Shown: positions 17,994 to 27,700, counted from the first letter of the stretch. The stretch is DNA of 64,000 bases from Cellulomonas sp. JZ18 (GCF_009720485.1 NZ_CP045245.1:1612001-1676000), one strand, 5' to 3'. The notes: generated from the sequence alone by a model not told the origin. A program made the numbers and translations.

Positions 17994-17999
17994 AGACTA
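17994..17999 (-). promoter_or_regulatory. -10 box of lipA
   Basis: TAGTCT on the minus strand, six bases before the GTG start of lipA. Confidence 0.5.
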
Positions 18000-18173
18000 A
18001 CCCGGGGCACCCGGACGGGAGCGGTGCCGGGGTGTGACGGCGGCCTCGCCCGCGGCGACCCCGGCGAGGACCTCGGTCCCAGGTCCGCGCACCGCGGGCG
18101 ACGGACCCTGGAGGGGAGCCGGGGGCCCGACGACGTGCACCTCCCCGGTGGACCCAGGGGACGAGGTGGCGAC

Positions 18174-18677
18174 ATGCGGGTACTGGTGAGCGTCGCGTCG
18201 CGGCACGGTGCGACGCGCGAGATGGGGACGGTCGTGGCGGAGGAGCTCCGCGCGGCCGGGCACGACGTGGCCGAGGTGGAGCCGGAGGACGTCGAGCGTG
18301 TCGACGCGTACGACGCCGTCGTGCTCGGCTCGGCCGTCTACGTCGGACGGCTCGCGCTGGGCCTGCGGGCCCTCGTGGACCGGCAGGGCGGACAGCTGCG
18401 CGGGCGTCCCACCTGGCTGTTCTGGTCGGGGCCGATCGGGGACCCGCCGGTGCCGACCACCGTCCCGGACGACGTCACGGCGCTGGCCACGGCGGTCGGG
18501 GCCCGGGGCGTCGCGATGTTCCCCGGCCGTCTGGAGCGCACGGGCCTGGACCTGTCGGAGCGTGCCCTCGTGGCGCTCACGCGCGCCGAGGCGGGCGACT
18601 TCCGCGACCTCGACGCGGTGCGTGCGTGGGGGCGCGAGGTGGCGCAGGCGCTCGTCGCGCACGGCGCCGACGCCTGA
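18174..18677 (+). CDS. Flavodoxin-domain protein
   Basis: A 167-residue flavodoxin-like protein. It opens VLVSVASRHGATREMGTVVAEEL, an FMN-phosphate loop of the S-x-x-x-x-T-x form, followed by YDAVVLGSAVYVGRL, the second FMN-contact loop. A C-terminal helix with DLDAVRAWG follows. The pattern resembles the HemG/flavodoxin_5 group, whose members include protoporphyrinogen oxidases, but no heme genes lie nearby. GAGG precedes the ATG. It is divergent from lipA and convergent with lipB. The 186-bp stretch before it holds several short GC-rich inverted repeats and no further gene. Confidence 0.82.
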   Translation: MRVLVSVASRHGATREMGTVVAEELRAAGHDVAEVEPEDVERVDAYDAVVLGSAVYVGRLALGLRALVDRQGGQLRGRPTWLFWSGPIGDPPVPTTVPDDVTALATAVGARGVAMFPGRLERTGLDLSERALVALTRAEAGDFRDLDAVRAWGREVAQALVAHGADA

Positions 18678-18703
18678 CGCCGGTCGGCTCGCCGCGCGGC
18701 CGC

Positions 18704-19393
18704 TCAGACCGCGGCGGGGCGCGCCGCCGAGCCCGCCGCGAGCAGCGGGCCGAGCACGTCCCGCAGGTGCCCCTCGACGAGCGGGGCGACCTCGCTGACG
18801 GCGACGTGCCGGCCGGCCTCCGCCGAGAGGGACGTGACGTCCGCGTCGTCGATCCCGCAGGGCACGATGCGCTCGTACCAGGTCAGGTCGGGGCAGCAGT
18901 TGAGGGCGAAGCCGTGCATCGTCACGCCGCGGGCCACCCGCGCGCCGATCGCGGCGACCTTGCGGGCGCGCCGCGGGGCGGGGGTCCTCCCGGGCTCGTC
19001 CGCCGGGAGCCAGACGCCGCTGCGGCCCTCGACCCGCTCGGTGCGCACGCCGACGTCCGCGCACGCGCGGATGAGCGCCTCCTCCAGGGCCCGCACGTAG
19101 CGCACGACGTCCACCGGCTCGGCGAGGCGGACGATCGGGTACCCGACCAGCTGGCCGGGCCCGTGCCACGTGATCCGGCCGCCGCGGTCGACGTCGACCA
19201 CCGGTGTGCCGTCGGTGGGGCGGTCGCTGCGCGCCGTGCGCTTGCCGGCGGTGTAGACGGGCTCGTGCTCGAGCAGCAGGACGACGTCCTCACGGGTGCC
19301 CGCCTCGACGGCCGCGTGCAGCTCGCGCTGCAGCGCCCACGTCGGCTCGTACGGCTGCAGGCGGGTGCCGAGGTCGAGCGGTTCGACGCGCAT
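18704..19393 (-). CDS. lipB: Octanoyl-[acyl-carrier-protein]:protein transferase
   Basis: Moves octanoate from acyl carrier protein to lipoyl domains, the step before LipA. The 229-residue protein carries [14 protein letters not shown], the substrate-pocket [25 protein letters not shown] with catalytic Lys145, and VPCGIDD with the acyl-accepting Cys179. All catalytic residues are in place. The ATG at 19393 follows TAGCCT by seven bases. In many actinobacteria lipB is directly upstream of lipA; here the flavodoxin gene on the opposite strand separates them, so each has its own promoter. Confidence 0.96.
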   Translation of the reverse strand: MRVEPLDLGTRLQPYEPTWALQRELHAAVEAGTREDVVLLLEHEPVYTAGKRTARSDRPTDGTPVVDVDRGGRITWHGPGQLVGYPIVRLAEPVDVVRYVRALEEALIRACADVGVRTERVEGRSGVWLPADEPGRTPAPRRARKVAAIGARVARGVTMHGFALNCCPDLTWYERIVPCGIDDADVTSLSAEAGRHVAVSEVAPLVEGHLRDVLGPLLAAGSAARPAAV

Positions 19394-19400
19394 GCGAGCC

Positions 19401-19406
19401 AGGCTA
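19401..19406 (-). promoter_or_regulatory. -10 box of lipB
   Basis: TAGCCT on the minus strand, seven bases before the lipB ATG; it overlaps the last codons of the MarR gene. Confidence 0.45.
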
Positions 19407-19970
19407 AGCCCTCGCCGCGGCGTCGTCCGACGGCGGCGCGGGCGACGGGACGGGGGCCGGGCCGCCGGTCGGGTCGCCTGTCGACGAGGCGAGGTCGTCG
19501 GGCTGCACGACCAGCAGCAGCAGCTCGCGCAGCTGGTCGCGCTGGCGTTCGTCGAGCACCCCGAGGACGCGCTCCTGGGCGGGTCGGGGGTCGGCCGAGG
19601 CGACGAACGCGGCCGTGCCGGCGTCGGTGATGGCGATGACGTGCCGGCGCCGGTCGTCGGGGTCCGGACGCCGGCTGACGTAGCCGGTGCGCTCGAGGCG
19701 GGCGACGACGCGGCTCATGGTCTGCTCGGTCACGCCGCACGCCTCGGCCAGCTCGCGCTGGGACATCGGGCGCGTCGTCAGGTGCACGAGCACGGGGTGG
19801 CTCGCGTGGTTGAGGTCCCACGCCGCGAGGTGGGCGTTCCACTCCCGCTCCATGCGCCGGGCCGCTGCCGACAGCAGCCGGCCGACCGGCCAGTGGTCGA
19901 CCTCGCCACGCGTGACGTCCTGCACCGCAACCCCGCCCTTCCGCTTGCCGGGTCGCGCGCCACGACCCAT
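19404..19970 (-). CDS. MarR-family transcriptional regulator
   Basis: A 188-residue winged-helix regulator. The core reads [16 protein letters not shown], then the helix-turn-helix [50 protein letters not shown], whose D-x-R-D/R wing is typical of MarR. An acidic, Pro-rich tail ends the protein. The ATG at 19970 is used because the divergent MMPL gene begins just beyond; an in-frame ATG upstream would extend into that gene. Divergence from an MMPL exporter with a perfect 14-bp palindrome in the shared control region suggests it represses the exporter and responds to a ligand the pump removes. The ligand is unknown. Confidence 0.88.
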   Translation of the reverse strand: MGRGARPGKRKGGVAVQDVTRGEVDHWPVGRLLSAAARRMEREWNAHLAAWDLNHASHPVLVHLTTRPMSQRELAEACGVTEQTMSRVVARLERTGYVSRRPDPDDRRRHVIAITDAGTAAFVASADPRPAQERVLGVLDERQRDQLRELLLLVVQPDDLASSTGDPTGGPAPVPSPAPPSDDAAARA

Positions 19971-19974
19971 GATG

Positions 19975-19988
19975 CTCAGCATGCTGAG
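19975..19988. promoter_or_regulatory. Palindromic candidate operator between marR and mmpL
   Basis: CTCAGCATGCTGAG is a perfect 14-bp palindrome, less GC-rich than its surroundings. It overlaps the start region of the MMPL gene and lies five bases from the MarR start, a position and symmetry expected for a MarR dimer site. Confidence 0.55.
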
Positions 19989-22244
19989 GAAAGCGTGGGC
20001 GCGCGCCCTGGCGGTGACCGTCGCGCTGCTCGTCTGGCTGGCCGTCGGCGGCGTGGGCGGCATGGCCCAGGGCCGGCTGGCTCAGGTGCAGACGAACGAC
20101 GCGGCGGCGTTCCTCCCGTCGTCGGCCGAGTCCACGCGGGCCGCGGACGCGTCGCGGGACCTGGTCGACAGCCAGACCCTACCCGCGCTCGTCGTGCTCG
20201 CCCCCGCGGCCGGGGAGGCGTCACCCCCGAGCAGCTCGAGGCCGCACGCGACGTGGCCGCGGCGGTTGCCGACCGACGGGTGCCCGGCGGGGAGGGGACG
20301 TGGGCGGACGTGCTGACCGGCGACGTCGTGCCGGTGCCGGCCGAGGACGGCGAGGCGGTCCTGCTCGCCGTGCCGCTCGACGCCGACCGCGGCGAGGAGC
20401 GCATCGGCGAGGAGCGCGTGTCCGCGCTGCTGGTCGAGGACCTGCGCGAGCTCCTGGCCGACGACCTCGGGGCCACCGCCGACGACGCCGGCGAGCTCGG
20501 GCTGAAGGCGTGGGTGACCGGTCCCGCGGGCTTCGTCACCGACCTCAGCGGCGCGTTCGCCGGGATCGACGGGATCCTGCTGCTCGTCGCGCTCGGGGCC
20601 GTCCTGCTCATCCTCGTGGTCGTCTACCGCTCGCCGTTCCTGCCGCTCGTCGTCATCGTCACCGCGGTCTTCGCGCTCGCGCTCGCGGGCCTCGTCGTCT
20701 ACCACCTCGCCGACGCCGGCGTGCTCGTGCTCAACGGGCAGTCGCAGGGCATCCTCTCGATCCTCGTCGTCGGTGCGAGCGTGGACTACGCGCTGCTGCT
20801 CGTGGCGCGCCACCGCGAGGAGCTGCGCCGGCACGAGCACCCCGCCGACGCGCTGCGCCGGGCCTGGCGGCGCTCGCTCGAGCCGATCCTCGCGAGCGCG
20901 GGGACGGTGGTCGCCGGCCTGCTCTGCCTCCTGCTCTCCGAGCTCGCGTCCAACCGCAGCCTCGGGCCCGTCGCCGCGGTCGGGATCGGCGCCGCGGTGC
21001 TGTCCGCGCTCACGCTGCTGCCGGCGCTGCTCCTCGTCGCGGGGCGCCGCTCGCGCGTGCTGTTCTGGCCGCGCGTGCCGCGTCCCGAGCCCGCGGTCGT
21101 GCCCGCGACGCACGGTGCCCACGCCGCCGCGGGCGCGGACCTGGCGGACGCCTCGCACCTGTGGTCGCGCTGGGCGCGCTGGGTCGCCCGGCACGCGCGA
21201 CCCGTGTGGGTCGTCAGCGCGGTGGCGCTGCTCGGGCTCGCCGCCTTCGTGCCGACCCTGCGTGCCGGTGGCACGAGCCAGACCGACGTCTTCCTCACGC
21301 CCGTCGACTCCGTGGCGGGCGAGGAGGTCCTGGCCGAGCACTTCCCCGCCGGCGCCGTGCAGCCCCTGACCGTCGTCGTCGACGAGGCGCAGGTCGAGGA
21401 CGTGGTCGCGGCGGCCGAGGACGTCCCGGGTGTCGCCGCGGCCGCGCCCTACACCGGTGCGCCGGCCGGTGCGCCGACGGCGGACGCGGCCCCTGTCGTG
21501 GCCGACGGCGTGGCACGCGTCGACGTCGTGACGGAGGCGCCCTCCGACAGCCAGGAGGCCGTCGACGTGGCGGCCGACGTCCGGACCGCGGTGCGGGAGG
21601 TCGCGCCGCAGGCCCTCGTCGGCGGCGCCGCGGCCGAGACGCTCGACACGCAGCTCGCCGGCGAGCGGGACCTGCGCGTGATCGTCCCCGTCGTCCTGCT
21701 GGTGATCCTCCTCATCCTGGTCGTGCTGCTGCGCTCCCTCGCGGCCGGGCTGCTGCTCATGGCGGCGAACGTCGCGTCGTTCGCGGCCGCGCTGGGCGTC
21801 GCGGCGATCGTGTTCGACCTGCTCGACCTGCCCGACGCCGACCCCGCGGTCCCGCTGTACGGGTTCGTCTTCCTCGTCGCCCTCGGCGTCGACTACACGA
21901 TCTTCCTCATGACGCGCGTGCGGGAGGAGTCGCTCGCGCACGGGACGCGGGCGGGCGTCGTGCGTGGGCTCGCCGTCACCGGAGGCGTCATCACGTCGGC
22001 CGGCCTCGTCCTCGCGACCACGTTCGCCGCGCTCGTCGTGATCCCGCTGCTGTTCCTCGCGCAGATCGCGTTCATCGTCGCCTTCGGGGTGCTGCTCGAC
22101 ACGTTCGTGGTGCGCAGCCTCCTCGTGCCCGGGCTCGTGCACGACATCGGTCCGCGCACGTGGTGGCCGAGCGCGCTGTCGCGTCGCCCCGAGGGCGGGG
22201 CGCACGCGGCGGCGCCCGCCGCACCGGGACGCACCGCCGGGTGA
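19981..22244 (+). CDS. MMPL/RND-family transporter (single frameshift in this sequence)
   Basis: A lipid or drug exporter of the RND superfamily, 754 residues once one base is restored. Residues 1-76 are in one frame: a first membrane helix, then VQTNDAAAFLPSSAES, typical of MMPL periplasmic starts. The rest is in the -1 frame, resuming at VTPEQLEAARDVAAAV. Adding a G to the run at 20212-20215 joins them. The remainder has two groups of five to six helices, each with the conserved GASVDYALLL and ALGVDYTIFLMTR signatures that bear the proton-relay Asp-Tyr. ATG 19981 lies on the palindrome; in-frame ATGs at 19969 and 19972 are alternatives. MarR probably controls it. Confidence 0.88.
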
Positions 22245-22254
22245 CCGGCGCACC

Positions 22255-22278
22255 GGGGCCGGACGCGCGGCCGGCCCC
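22255..22278 (+). terminator. Hairpin after the MMPL gene
   Basis: GGGGCCGG (22255-22262) and CCGGCCCC (22271-22278) form an 8-bp stem, 10 bases past the stop codon. Confidence 0.5.
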
Positions 22279-22289
22279 GCTCCGACGCC

Positions 22290-22295
22290 TAGAGT
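22290..22295 (+). promoter_or_regulatory. -10 box of the Gfo/Idh gene
   Basis: TAGAGT, seven bases before ATG 22303 and directly after the MMPL hairpin. It marks an independent, probably leaderless transcript. Confidence 0.5.
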
Positions 22296-22302
22296 GACGC
22301 GC

Positions 22303-23349
22303 ATGGAGCCCCTGCGCGTCGGACTGGTCGGCTACGGCGGGGCCGGGCGTGGCATCCACGCCCGGCTGCTGCGCGCCACCGGGCACGTGGTCGTCGCCGT
22401 CGTCACCCGGCACCGCGGCGACGCGGTCCGCGAGGACTGGCCCGACGCGCGCGTCGTCCCGGACCTGCCGGCGCTGCTCGAGCGCCCGCAGGACCTCGAC
22501 CTCGTGGTCGTCGCGAGCCCGACCGGTGAGCACGTCGCGCACGTGCGCGCCGTGCTCGAGGCCGGCGTGCCCGTGCTGGTCGACAAGCCGCTGGCGACGA
22601 CCGAGCAGGAGGCGGCCGCGCTCGTGCGCCTCGCCCAGGAGCGGGACGGTCGGCTGACCGTGTTCCAGAACCGCCGCTGGGACCCCGAGCAGCTGACCCT
22701 GCGCGGCCTCCTCGACGTGGGGGAGCTGGGCCGCGTGCACCGCTTCGAGCGTCGGTGGGAGAGGTTCCGGCCGGAGCCGCAGCGGCGCTGGAAGGAGGAG
22801 GACCCGGTCGGCGGGGGTCTGCTGCTCGACCTCGGCGCGCACCTGGTCGACTCCGCCGTCCAGCTGTTCGGTCCGGTGCGGCGCGTGCACGCCGAGCTGC
22901 GGGCGCTGACGACCCCGGCCGTCGACGACGTCTTCCTCGCCCTCGAGCACGTCCCGGACGCCGACGGCCACGTCGTGCTCTCGCACCTGCAGGCGGGCGG
23001 CCTGGTCGGCGCGCCCGGCCCCCGGACCCGCGTGCTCGGCGACCGGGGCGCCTACCTCGTCACGAGCTTCGAGGGCGAGCCGACGCCGTTCGCGGCGCTC
23101 GACGACGCGTACGAGCAGGCCCGACGACCCGAGGAGCCGCCGCACGAGGGCTGGCTGGTGCGCGGGGGCGACCGCACCCCGGTGCCACGCGCCGCGGGCG
23201 GGCACGAGGACCTGTACCACGCCGTCGCCCGGTGGGTGCGCGGTGCGGGCCCGGTGCCCGTGGACCCGCGGGACGCCGTGGTCACGGCCCGCGTCCTCGA
23301 CGCGGCCCGGCGTGCGGCGGCGACGGGGACGCCGGTCGTCCTCGCCTGA
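22303..23349 (+). CDS. Gfo/Idh/MocA-family NAD(P)-dependent oxidoreductase
   Basis: A 348-residue sugar or cyclitol dehydrogenase-type protein. The Rossmann fold begins VGLVGYGGAGRGIHARLL. The family's E-K-P motif appears as VLVDKPLATTEQEAA (Asp in place of Glu, retaining the key Lys). A C-terminal GFO_IDH_MocA domain follows with GGGLLLDLGAHLVDSAVQLFG, which holds the catalytic D-x-x-x-H. The fold and active site are intact, but the substrate is not evident. An in-frame GTG at 22294 is possible, but it falls inside the -10 box. No sugar transporter or kinase lies beside it; the pseudokinase gene follows after 52 bases. Confidence 0.88.
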   Translation: MEPLRVGLVGYGGAGRGIHARLLRATGHVVVAVVTRHRGDAVREDWPDARVVPDLPALLERPQDLDLVVVASPTGEHVAHVRAVLEAGVPVLVDKPLATTEQEAAALVRLAQERDGRLTVFQNRRWDPEQLTLRGLLDVGELGRVHRFERRWERFRPEPQRRWKEEDPVGGGLLLDLGAHLVDSAVQLFGPVRRVHAELRALTTPAVDDVFLALEHVPDADGHVVLSHLQAGGLVGAPGPRTRVLGDRGAYLVTSFEGEPTPFAALDDAYEQARRPEEPPHEGWLVRGGDRTPVPRAAGGHEDLYHAVARWVRGAGPVPVDPRDAVVTARVLDAARRAAATGTPVVLA

Positions 23350-23401
23350 GGGCTGTGGACGACGCCGGACGCCACGCCCGTGCCGGCGGTTGGATGGCGC
23401 G

Positions 23402-24784
23402 GTGCAGCCCGCCCTGGTCCCCGACGACGTCGTCCGCCTCCTCGAGGACCGCGGTCTCGCGGTCGTCGCCGCCGTGGGTACCGACGGTGCGTGGTGGGTC
23501 GCGCACCCCGCCGCCGGGTGCGCGGGCGAGCCGCTCGAGGTGCAGGTCGTGCGCGTGCCGGCCGACGACGACCTGCGGGCGCGCGCGGCCCGGCTGCGCG
23601 GCGCCGCGCACCCCCACCTCGCGGCCGTGCGCGACGTCGTCCCGCTCGACGCCGGACGCGTGGCGGTCGTCGTCGCGCACGTGCCCGGGCCCACGCTCGC
23701 CGCGCTCCGTGCCGCCCGGCCGCCGCTGAGCAACGGCGAGGCCGTCACGGTCGCCGTGCCCGTGGCCCAGGCGCTGGGCGCGCTGCACGCCGCCGGGCTG
23801 ACGCACGCCGCCGTCGCCGCGGACCGGGTCGTCGTGCGCCCCGACGGCTTCCCCGTCCTGGTCGACGTCCGCGGCGTGCTCGCCGGGTCGGGCACGCCCG
23901 ACGGCGACGTGCGCCGGCTCGTCGCGACCGTGCTCGGCGTGCTGCCGCCCGTCGAGGCCCAGCTCGCCGCCGACCTCCCCGAGCTCGACCGGCTGCGCGG
24001 TGCGCTCGAGGAGGTGGCCCGGCGGCCGTCACCCCGGGCGCAGGACGTGGTCGAGGCCGCCTTCGCCGCGGCGCACCCGCAGGCCGTCCAGGTCCCCGAC
24101 CCCGACGCGCTGGCCGGGGCGCAGGTGGCGCTCGCGGCGGGTCGGGCGCTGCCGCGCGCGTCCGCCCGGACCCCGCCCTCGCGCCGCGCGCGCCGGCCCC
24201 GGGCGCGGCGCGGACGCCTGGTCGTCGTGCTGACGGCGGGGCTCGTCCTCGCCGCCGGCGGGACGCTCGCCGCGGCGCGCGTGGCCGGCGCCCCGGACGA
24301 CGGCCCGTCCGCGGCGCCGACGGCGGCGGCACCGACGCCGACCGACCCGGCACGCGGTGGCGGCGCCCCGACGCCGCAGCCCGCCGACCGTGCCGCCGAG
24401 GACCCCGTCGCCGCGGCCGCGGTGGACCTGACGCGTCGACGCGCGCAGGCGCTCGCCGACGCGTCGTCGGCCGGTCTCGCGGACGTGCACGTCGCCGGCT
24501 CACCGGCCCTCGCGCGCGATGTCGCGCTCCTCGAGCGCCTCGCCGGCGCCCGGTCACAGGGGCTGGTCGTGCACGTCGCGGAGGTGGTGCGGGCGGGGGA
24601 GACCACCGACGGCGACACCGTCGTCGCCGTCCGCTCCTCGGTCGGCGCCCACGCGCGCGTGGCACCGTCGGGCGAGCGGACGAGCGTGCCGGCCGGGGAG
24701 GAGCGCACGGTCGAGCTGGTGCTCAGGAGCACCCCGGACGGTTGGCGCGTCTGGGACGTCAGGGCACCGGACGCGCCGTCCTGA
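23402..24784 (+). CDS. Membrane-anchored pseudokinase-like protein
   Basis: A 460-residue protein. Residues 1-230 have the layout of a Ser/Thr kinase domain: RLRGAAHPHLAAVRDVV, a hinge VAVVVAHVPGPTLAAL, a helix VPVAQALGALHAAGL, then THAAVAADRVVVRPDGFPVLVDVRGV. The catalytic HRD is replaced by HAA (135-137) and DFG by DVR (155-157). No glycine-rich loop or VAIK lysine is seen, so catalysis is very unlikely. A basic stretch precedes one membrane helix (about 273-293). A Pro/Ala/Thr-rich linker leads to an external domain with repeated charged strands to the C-terminus. It starts with GTG. Its 3' end overlaps the convergent epimerase gene by 26 bases. A role as a signalling scaffold is inference. 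Confidence 0.7.
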   Translation: MQPALVPDDVVRLLEDRGLAVVAAVGTDGAWWVAHPAAGCAGEPLEVQVVRVPADDDLRARAARLRGAAHPHLAAVRDVVPLDAGRVAVVVAHVPGPTLAALRAARPPLSNGEAVTVAVPVAQALGALHAAGLTHAAVAADRVVVRPDGFPVLVDVRGVLAGSGTPDGDVRRLVATVLGVLPPVEAQLAADLPELDRLRGALEEVARRPSPRAQDVVEAAFAAAHPQAVQVPDPDALAGAQVALAAGRALPRASARTPPSRRARRPRARRGRLVVVLTAGLVLAAGGTLAAARVAGAPDDGPSAAPTAAAPTPTDPARGGGAPTPQPADRAAEDPVAAAAVDLTRRRAQALADASSAGLADVHVAGSPALARDVALLERLAGARSQGLVVHVAEVVRAGETTDGDTVVAVRSSVGAHARVAPSGERTSVPAGEERTVELVLRSTPDGWRVWDVRAPDAPS

Positions 24785-25670
24785 CCCACCGGGCCACCTC
24801 GTCGGGCGTGGCGTGCTGCGGCACGAAGCCCGACTCGCGCAGCACCCGCGGGTCGGCGCGGATCGACCCGAGCACCTCGGAGGAGAAGTCGCCGAGCGCG
24901 AGGCGCAGTGCGGGCGCGGGCACCGGCACCGTCACGCGGGCGCCGAAGGCGCGGCGCAGCGCGTCCAGCAGGACGACGTGCCGGTCGGCCCGCGCGACCA
25001 GGTTGGCCGGGCCGTGCACCGGGGCGGTGAGCAGGTGCTCGATGGCCGCGACCTCGTCCGCGAGGCTGATCCAGCTCCAGAACTGCCGCCCGTGCCCGAG
25101 CCGCGTGGCGACACCGGCGCGCATCGGCAGCAGCAGCCGCCCCAGCGCGCCCCCGCCGGGGCTGAGGACGACGCCCGTGCGCAGGTGCACCACCCGCACG
25201 CCCGCGTCCTGCGCGGGCCGCGTCTCGGCCTCCCACTGGCGCACGACGTCCGCGAAGAAGGTGCGCCCGAGCGGCTCCTCCTCGGTCAGCAGCGTGTCCC
25301 CGCGGTCCCCGTAGGCGCCGATCCCGGACGCCTGCAGCAGCACGCGCGGGCCGTCCGCCCGCTCGGCGAGGGTGCGAGCGAGCAGCCCGGCGGTCTGCAG
25401 GCGCGACGCCAGGATCGCGTCCTTGCGCGCCGGCGTGAGCGGCCGGGACCCGGCGTTCACGCCCGCGAGGTCGACGACCGCGTCGGCGCGCGCGACGGCG
25501 TCGGCGTCGATCCTGCCCGCCGCCGGGTCCCACCCGATCTCGTCGCCGCCGCGGGGCGCGCGTCGCACGAGCCGGCGTACCTCGTGGCCCCGGTCCACCA
25601 GGTGGCGCACGAGCGCCGTCCCGATCAGCCCGGACGACCCGGCCACCACCACGCGCATGCCACCGCTCAC
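24759..25670 (-). CDS. TIGR01777-family NAD(P)-dependent epimerase (SDR39U1-like)
   Basis: A 303-residue short-chain dehydrogenase-like protein. It has the N-terminal VVVAGSSGLIGTALVRHL dinucleotide motif, IGWDPAAGRID, VVDLAGVNAGSRPLTPARKDAILASR and LLQASGIGAYGDRGDTLLTEEEP. FLADVVRQWE-type sequence (here FFADVVRQWEAET) and the C-terminal half of the TIGR01777 family follow. The reaction is unknown for bacterial members. GTG 25670 is preferred because GGAGGG lies seven bases upstream; an in-frame ATG is at 25658. The place between sucB and lipB matches Rv2216 in M. tuberculosis, from memory. It is separated from sucB by a strong hairpin. Confidence 0.88.
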   Translation of the reverse strand: MSGGMRVVVAGSSGLIGTALVRHLVDRGHEVRRLVRRAPRGGDEIGWDPAAGRIDADAVARADAVVDLAGVNAGSRPLTPARKDAILASRLQTAGLLARTLAERADGPRVLLQASGIGAYGDRGDTLLTEEEPLGRTFFADVVRQWEAETRPAQDAGVRVVHLRTGVVLSPGGGALGRLLLPMRAGVATRLGHGRQFWSWISLADEVAAIEHLLTAPVHGPANLVARADRHVVLLDALRRAFGARVTVPVPAPALRLALGDFSSEVLGSIRADPRVLRESGFVPQHATPDEVARWVRTARPVP

Positions 25671-25690
25671 GTGCACACCCTCCCGGTACG

Positions 25691-25728
25691 GCGCGGGCCG
25701 CGCACCCCGAGGGGTGCGCGGCCCGCGC
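25691..25728 (-). terminator. Strong hairpin terminator of sucB
   Basis: A perfect 18-bp stem (25691-25708 with 25711-25728) and a two-base GA loop lie 20 bases past the sucB stop. It is among the longest perfect stems in the window. Confidence 0.75.
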
Positions 25729-25747
25729 GCGTGCTCGTCGTCCGGCG

Positions 25748-27673
25748 TCAGAGGCCGAGCTCGGCCTCGAACGCGCCCTCCTCGAGGCGGTTCTTCACCG
25801 CGGTGAGGTAGCGCGAGGCGTCCGCGCCGTCGACCAGGCGGTGGTCGTAGGACAGGCAGAGGTAGCACATCGACCGGATGGCGATGACCTCCTCGCCGTC
25901 CGCGTCCTTGACGACGACCGGGCGCTTGACGATCGCGCCCGTGCCGAGGATCGCCGACGTGCCGCCGGGGACGATCGGCGTGTCGATGATCGCCCCGCCC
26001 GAGCCGGTGTTCGTCACCGTGAAGGTGGCGCCGCTCAGCTCGTCCGGCGTGATCTTGTTCGACCGCGTGCGGGTCGCGAGGTCGTTGATCTTGCGCGCGA
26101 TCCCGGCGAGGTTGAGGTCGCCGGCCTCGCGGATCACCGGCACGACGAGGCCGCGCTCGGTGTCGACCGCGATGCCCACGTTCTCCTGCCCGTGGTACGT
26201 GATCGTCGTGCCCTCGAGCACGCCGTTGACCTTCGGGTAGGTCTTGAGCGCCTCGACGGCCGCCTGCACGAAGAACGGCAGGAAGGTGAGGTTGACGCCC
26301 TCGCGCTTGGCGAAGTCCGCCTTCGCGCGGGCGCGCAGGCGGGCGATCTTCGTGACGTCCACCTCGACGACGGTCGTCAGCTGGGCCTGCGTGTGCAGGG
26401 CCTCGACCATCCGCTCGGCGATGATCTGGCGCAGGCGGCTCGCCTTCTCGGTCGTCCCGCGCAGCGGCGAGACGGCCGGCGGAGCGGCCTTCGCCGCCGG
26501 CGCGGCGGCCGGTGCGGCCGCAGGGGCGGGGGCGGCCTTGGCGGCCTCCTCGGCCTTGCGCGCCTCCTCCGCCTTGCGGGCGGCCTCGAGGACGTCCTCC
26601 TTGCGGATGCGTCCGCCGACGCCCGTGCCGGTCAGCGTGGCGACGTCGACGCCCTTCTCGGCCGCGAGCTTGCGCACGAGCGGCGTGAGGTAGGAGCCGC
26701 CGGCCGTCGCGGTCGACGAGGTCTGGGCCTGCTGCGAGGTCGGCTGCCGGGCCGCGGCCTCCTGCGCGGCCGGGGCCTGCCCGGCCGCCTGCGCCGACTC
26801 GACCTCGGGCGCCGGGGCCTCGTAACCGCCCGGCTGCGGGGCCGCCTCCGCCTGCGCGGGCTCCTGCTGCGCGGGCTCGGGCGTCGCCGCCGGCTTGGGC
26901 TCGGGCTGCGCCTGCTGGGGCTGGGCCTGCTGCGGCTGCTCGGGAGCGGACTGCGCCGGGGCGGACGGCGTGGCCGCACCGGACCCGACGACCGCGAGCA
27001 CGGCACCGACCTCGACGGTCTCGTCCTCCTGCACCCGGATCTCCTGGACCGTGCCGGCGACCGGCGAGGGGATCTCGGTGTCGACCTTGTCGGTCGAGAT
27101 CTCGAGCAGGGGCTCGTCGACCTCGACGGTGTCGCCGACCTGCTTGAGCCAGCGGGTGACGGTGCCCTCGGTGACCGACTCGCCGAGCGCGGGGAGACGG
27201 ACCTCCTCGCCCCCGCCCTGACCGCCCGACGCCGGGGCGTCGCCGGACGGCTGCGCGTCGGCGGCGGGCTGCGAGGACTGCGACGGCGCCGGGGCGTCCT
27301 CGTGCTCCTCGACGCTCTGCACGGCCGACGTCTCCGCCGCGGTCTCCTCGACCTGCGACTGCTGCGCGGGCTCGTCCTGCTGCCCGGACTGCTGCGGGGC
27401 CGCGTCGGACGCCTGGTCGCCGGCGCCGGCGCCGTCGCCGGAGCCGATCACGGCCAGCGTGGCGCCGACCTCGACGGTCTCGTCCTCCTGGACGAGGATC
27501 TGCTCGAGCACGCCCGCGACGGGCGAGGGGATCTCGGTGTCGACCTTGTCGGTCGAGATCTCGAGCAGGGGCTCGTCGACCTCGACGGTGTCGCCGACCT
27601 GCTTCAGCCAGCGGGTGACGGTCCCCTCGGTGACGGACTCACCGAGGGCGGGGAGCTGCACGTTCTCGGACAT
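25748..27673 (-). CDS. sucB: 2-oxoacid dehydrogenase E2 (dihydrolipoamide succinyltransferase)
   Basis: The acyltransferase core of a 2-oxoglutarate and/or pyruvate dehydrogenase complex, 641 residues. Two lipoyl domains (about 1-75 and 160-235) each carry [14 protein letters not shown], whose Lys is modified by LipB/LipA. Each is followed by a long Ala/Pro/Gln/Glu linker. A subunit-binding domain, [32 protein letters not shown] (about 325-360), and a catalytic domain ending [14 protein letters not shown], with His611, follow. The two lipoyl modules are nearly identical in DNA as well as protein, so recombination between them is possible. GAAGGAG precedes the ATG. It lies 27 bases downstream of lpd in one operon. 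In M. tuberculosis the orthologue DlaT serves several complexes. Confidence 0.95.
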   Translation of the reverse strand: MSENVQLPALGESVTEGTVTRWLKQVGDTVEVDEPLLEISTDKVDTEIPSPVAGVLEQILVQEDETVEVGATLAVIGSGDGAGAGDQASDAAPQQSGQQDEPAQQSQVEETAAETSAVQSVEEHEDAPAPSQSSQPAADAQPSGDAPASGGQGGGEEVRLPALGESVTEGTVTRWLKQVGDTVEVDEPLLEISTDKVDTEIPSPVAGTVQEIRVQEDETVEVGAVLAVVGSGAATPSAPAQSAPEQPQQAQPQQAQPEPKPAATPEPAQQEPAQAEAAPQPGGYEAPAPEVESAQAAGQAPAAQEAAARQPTSQQAQTSSTATAGGSYLTPLVRKLAAEKGVDVATLTGTGVGGRIRKEDVLEAARKAEEARKAEEAAKAAPAPAAAPAAAPAAKAAPPAVSPLRGTTEKASRLRQIIAERMVEALHTQAQLTTVVEVDVTKIARLRARAKADFAKREGVNLTFLPFFVQAAVEALKTYPKVNGVLEGTTITYHGQENVGIAVDTERGLVVPVIREAGDLNLAGIARKINDLATRTRSNKITPDELSGATFTVTNTGSGGAIIDTPIVPGGTSAILGTGAIVKRPVVVKDADGEEVIAIRSMCYLCLSYDHRLVDGADASRYLTAVKNRLEEGAFEAELGL

Positions 27674-27700
27674 GACCGCTCGTCTCTCCTTCGAATCAGG

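Noticed and set aside
19404..25670. A defence island or new multi-gene system in the MarR-MMPL-oxidoreductase-pseudokinase stretch
   Set aside because: The genes have separate promoters and terminators and belong to unrelated families. No nuclease, toxin, NTPase or mobile-element gene is present.
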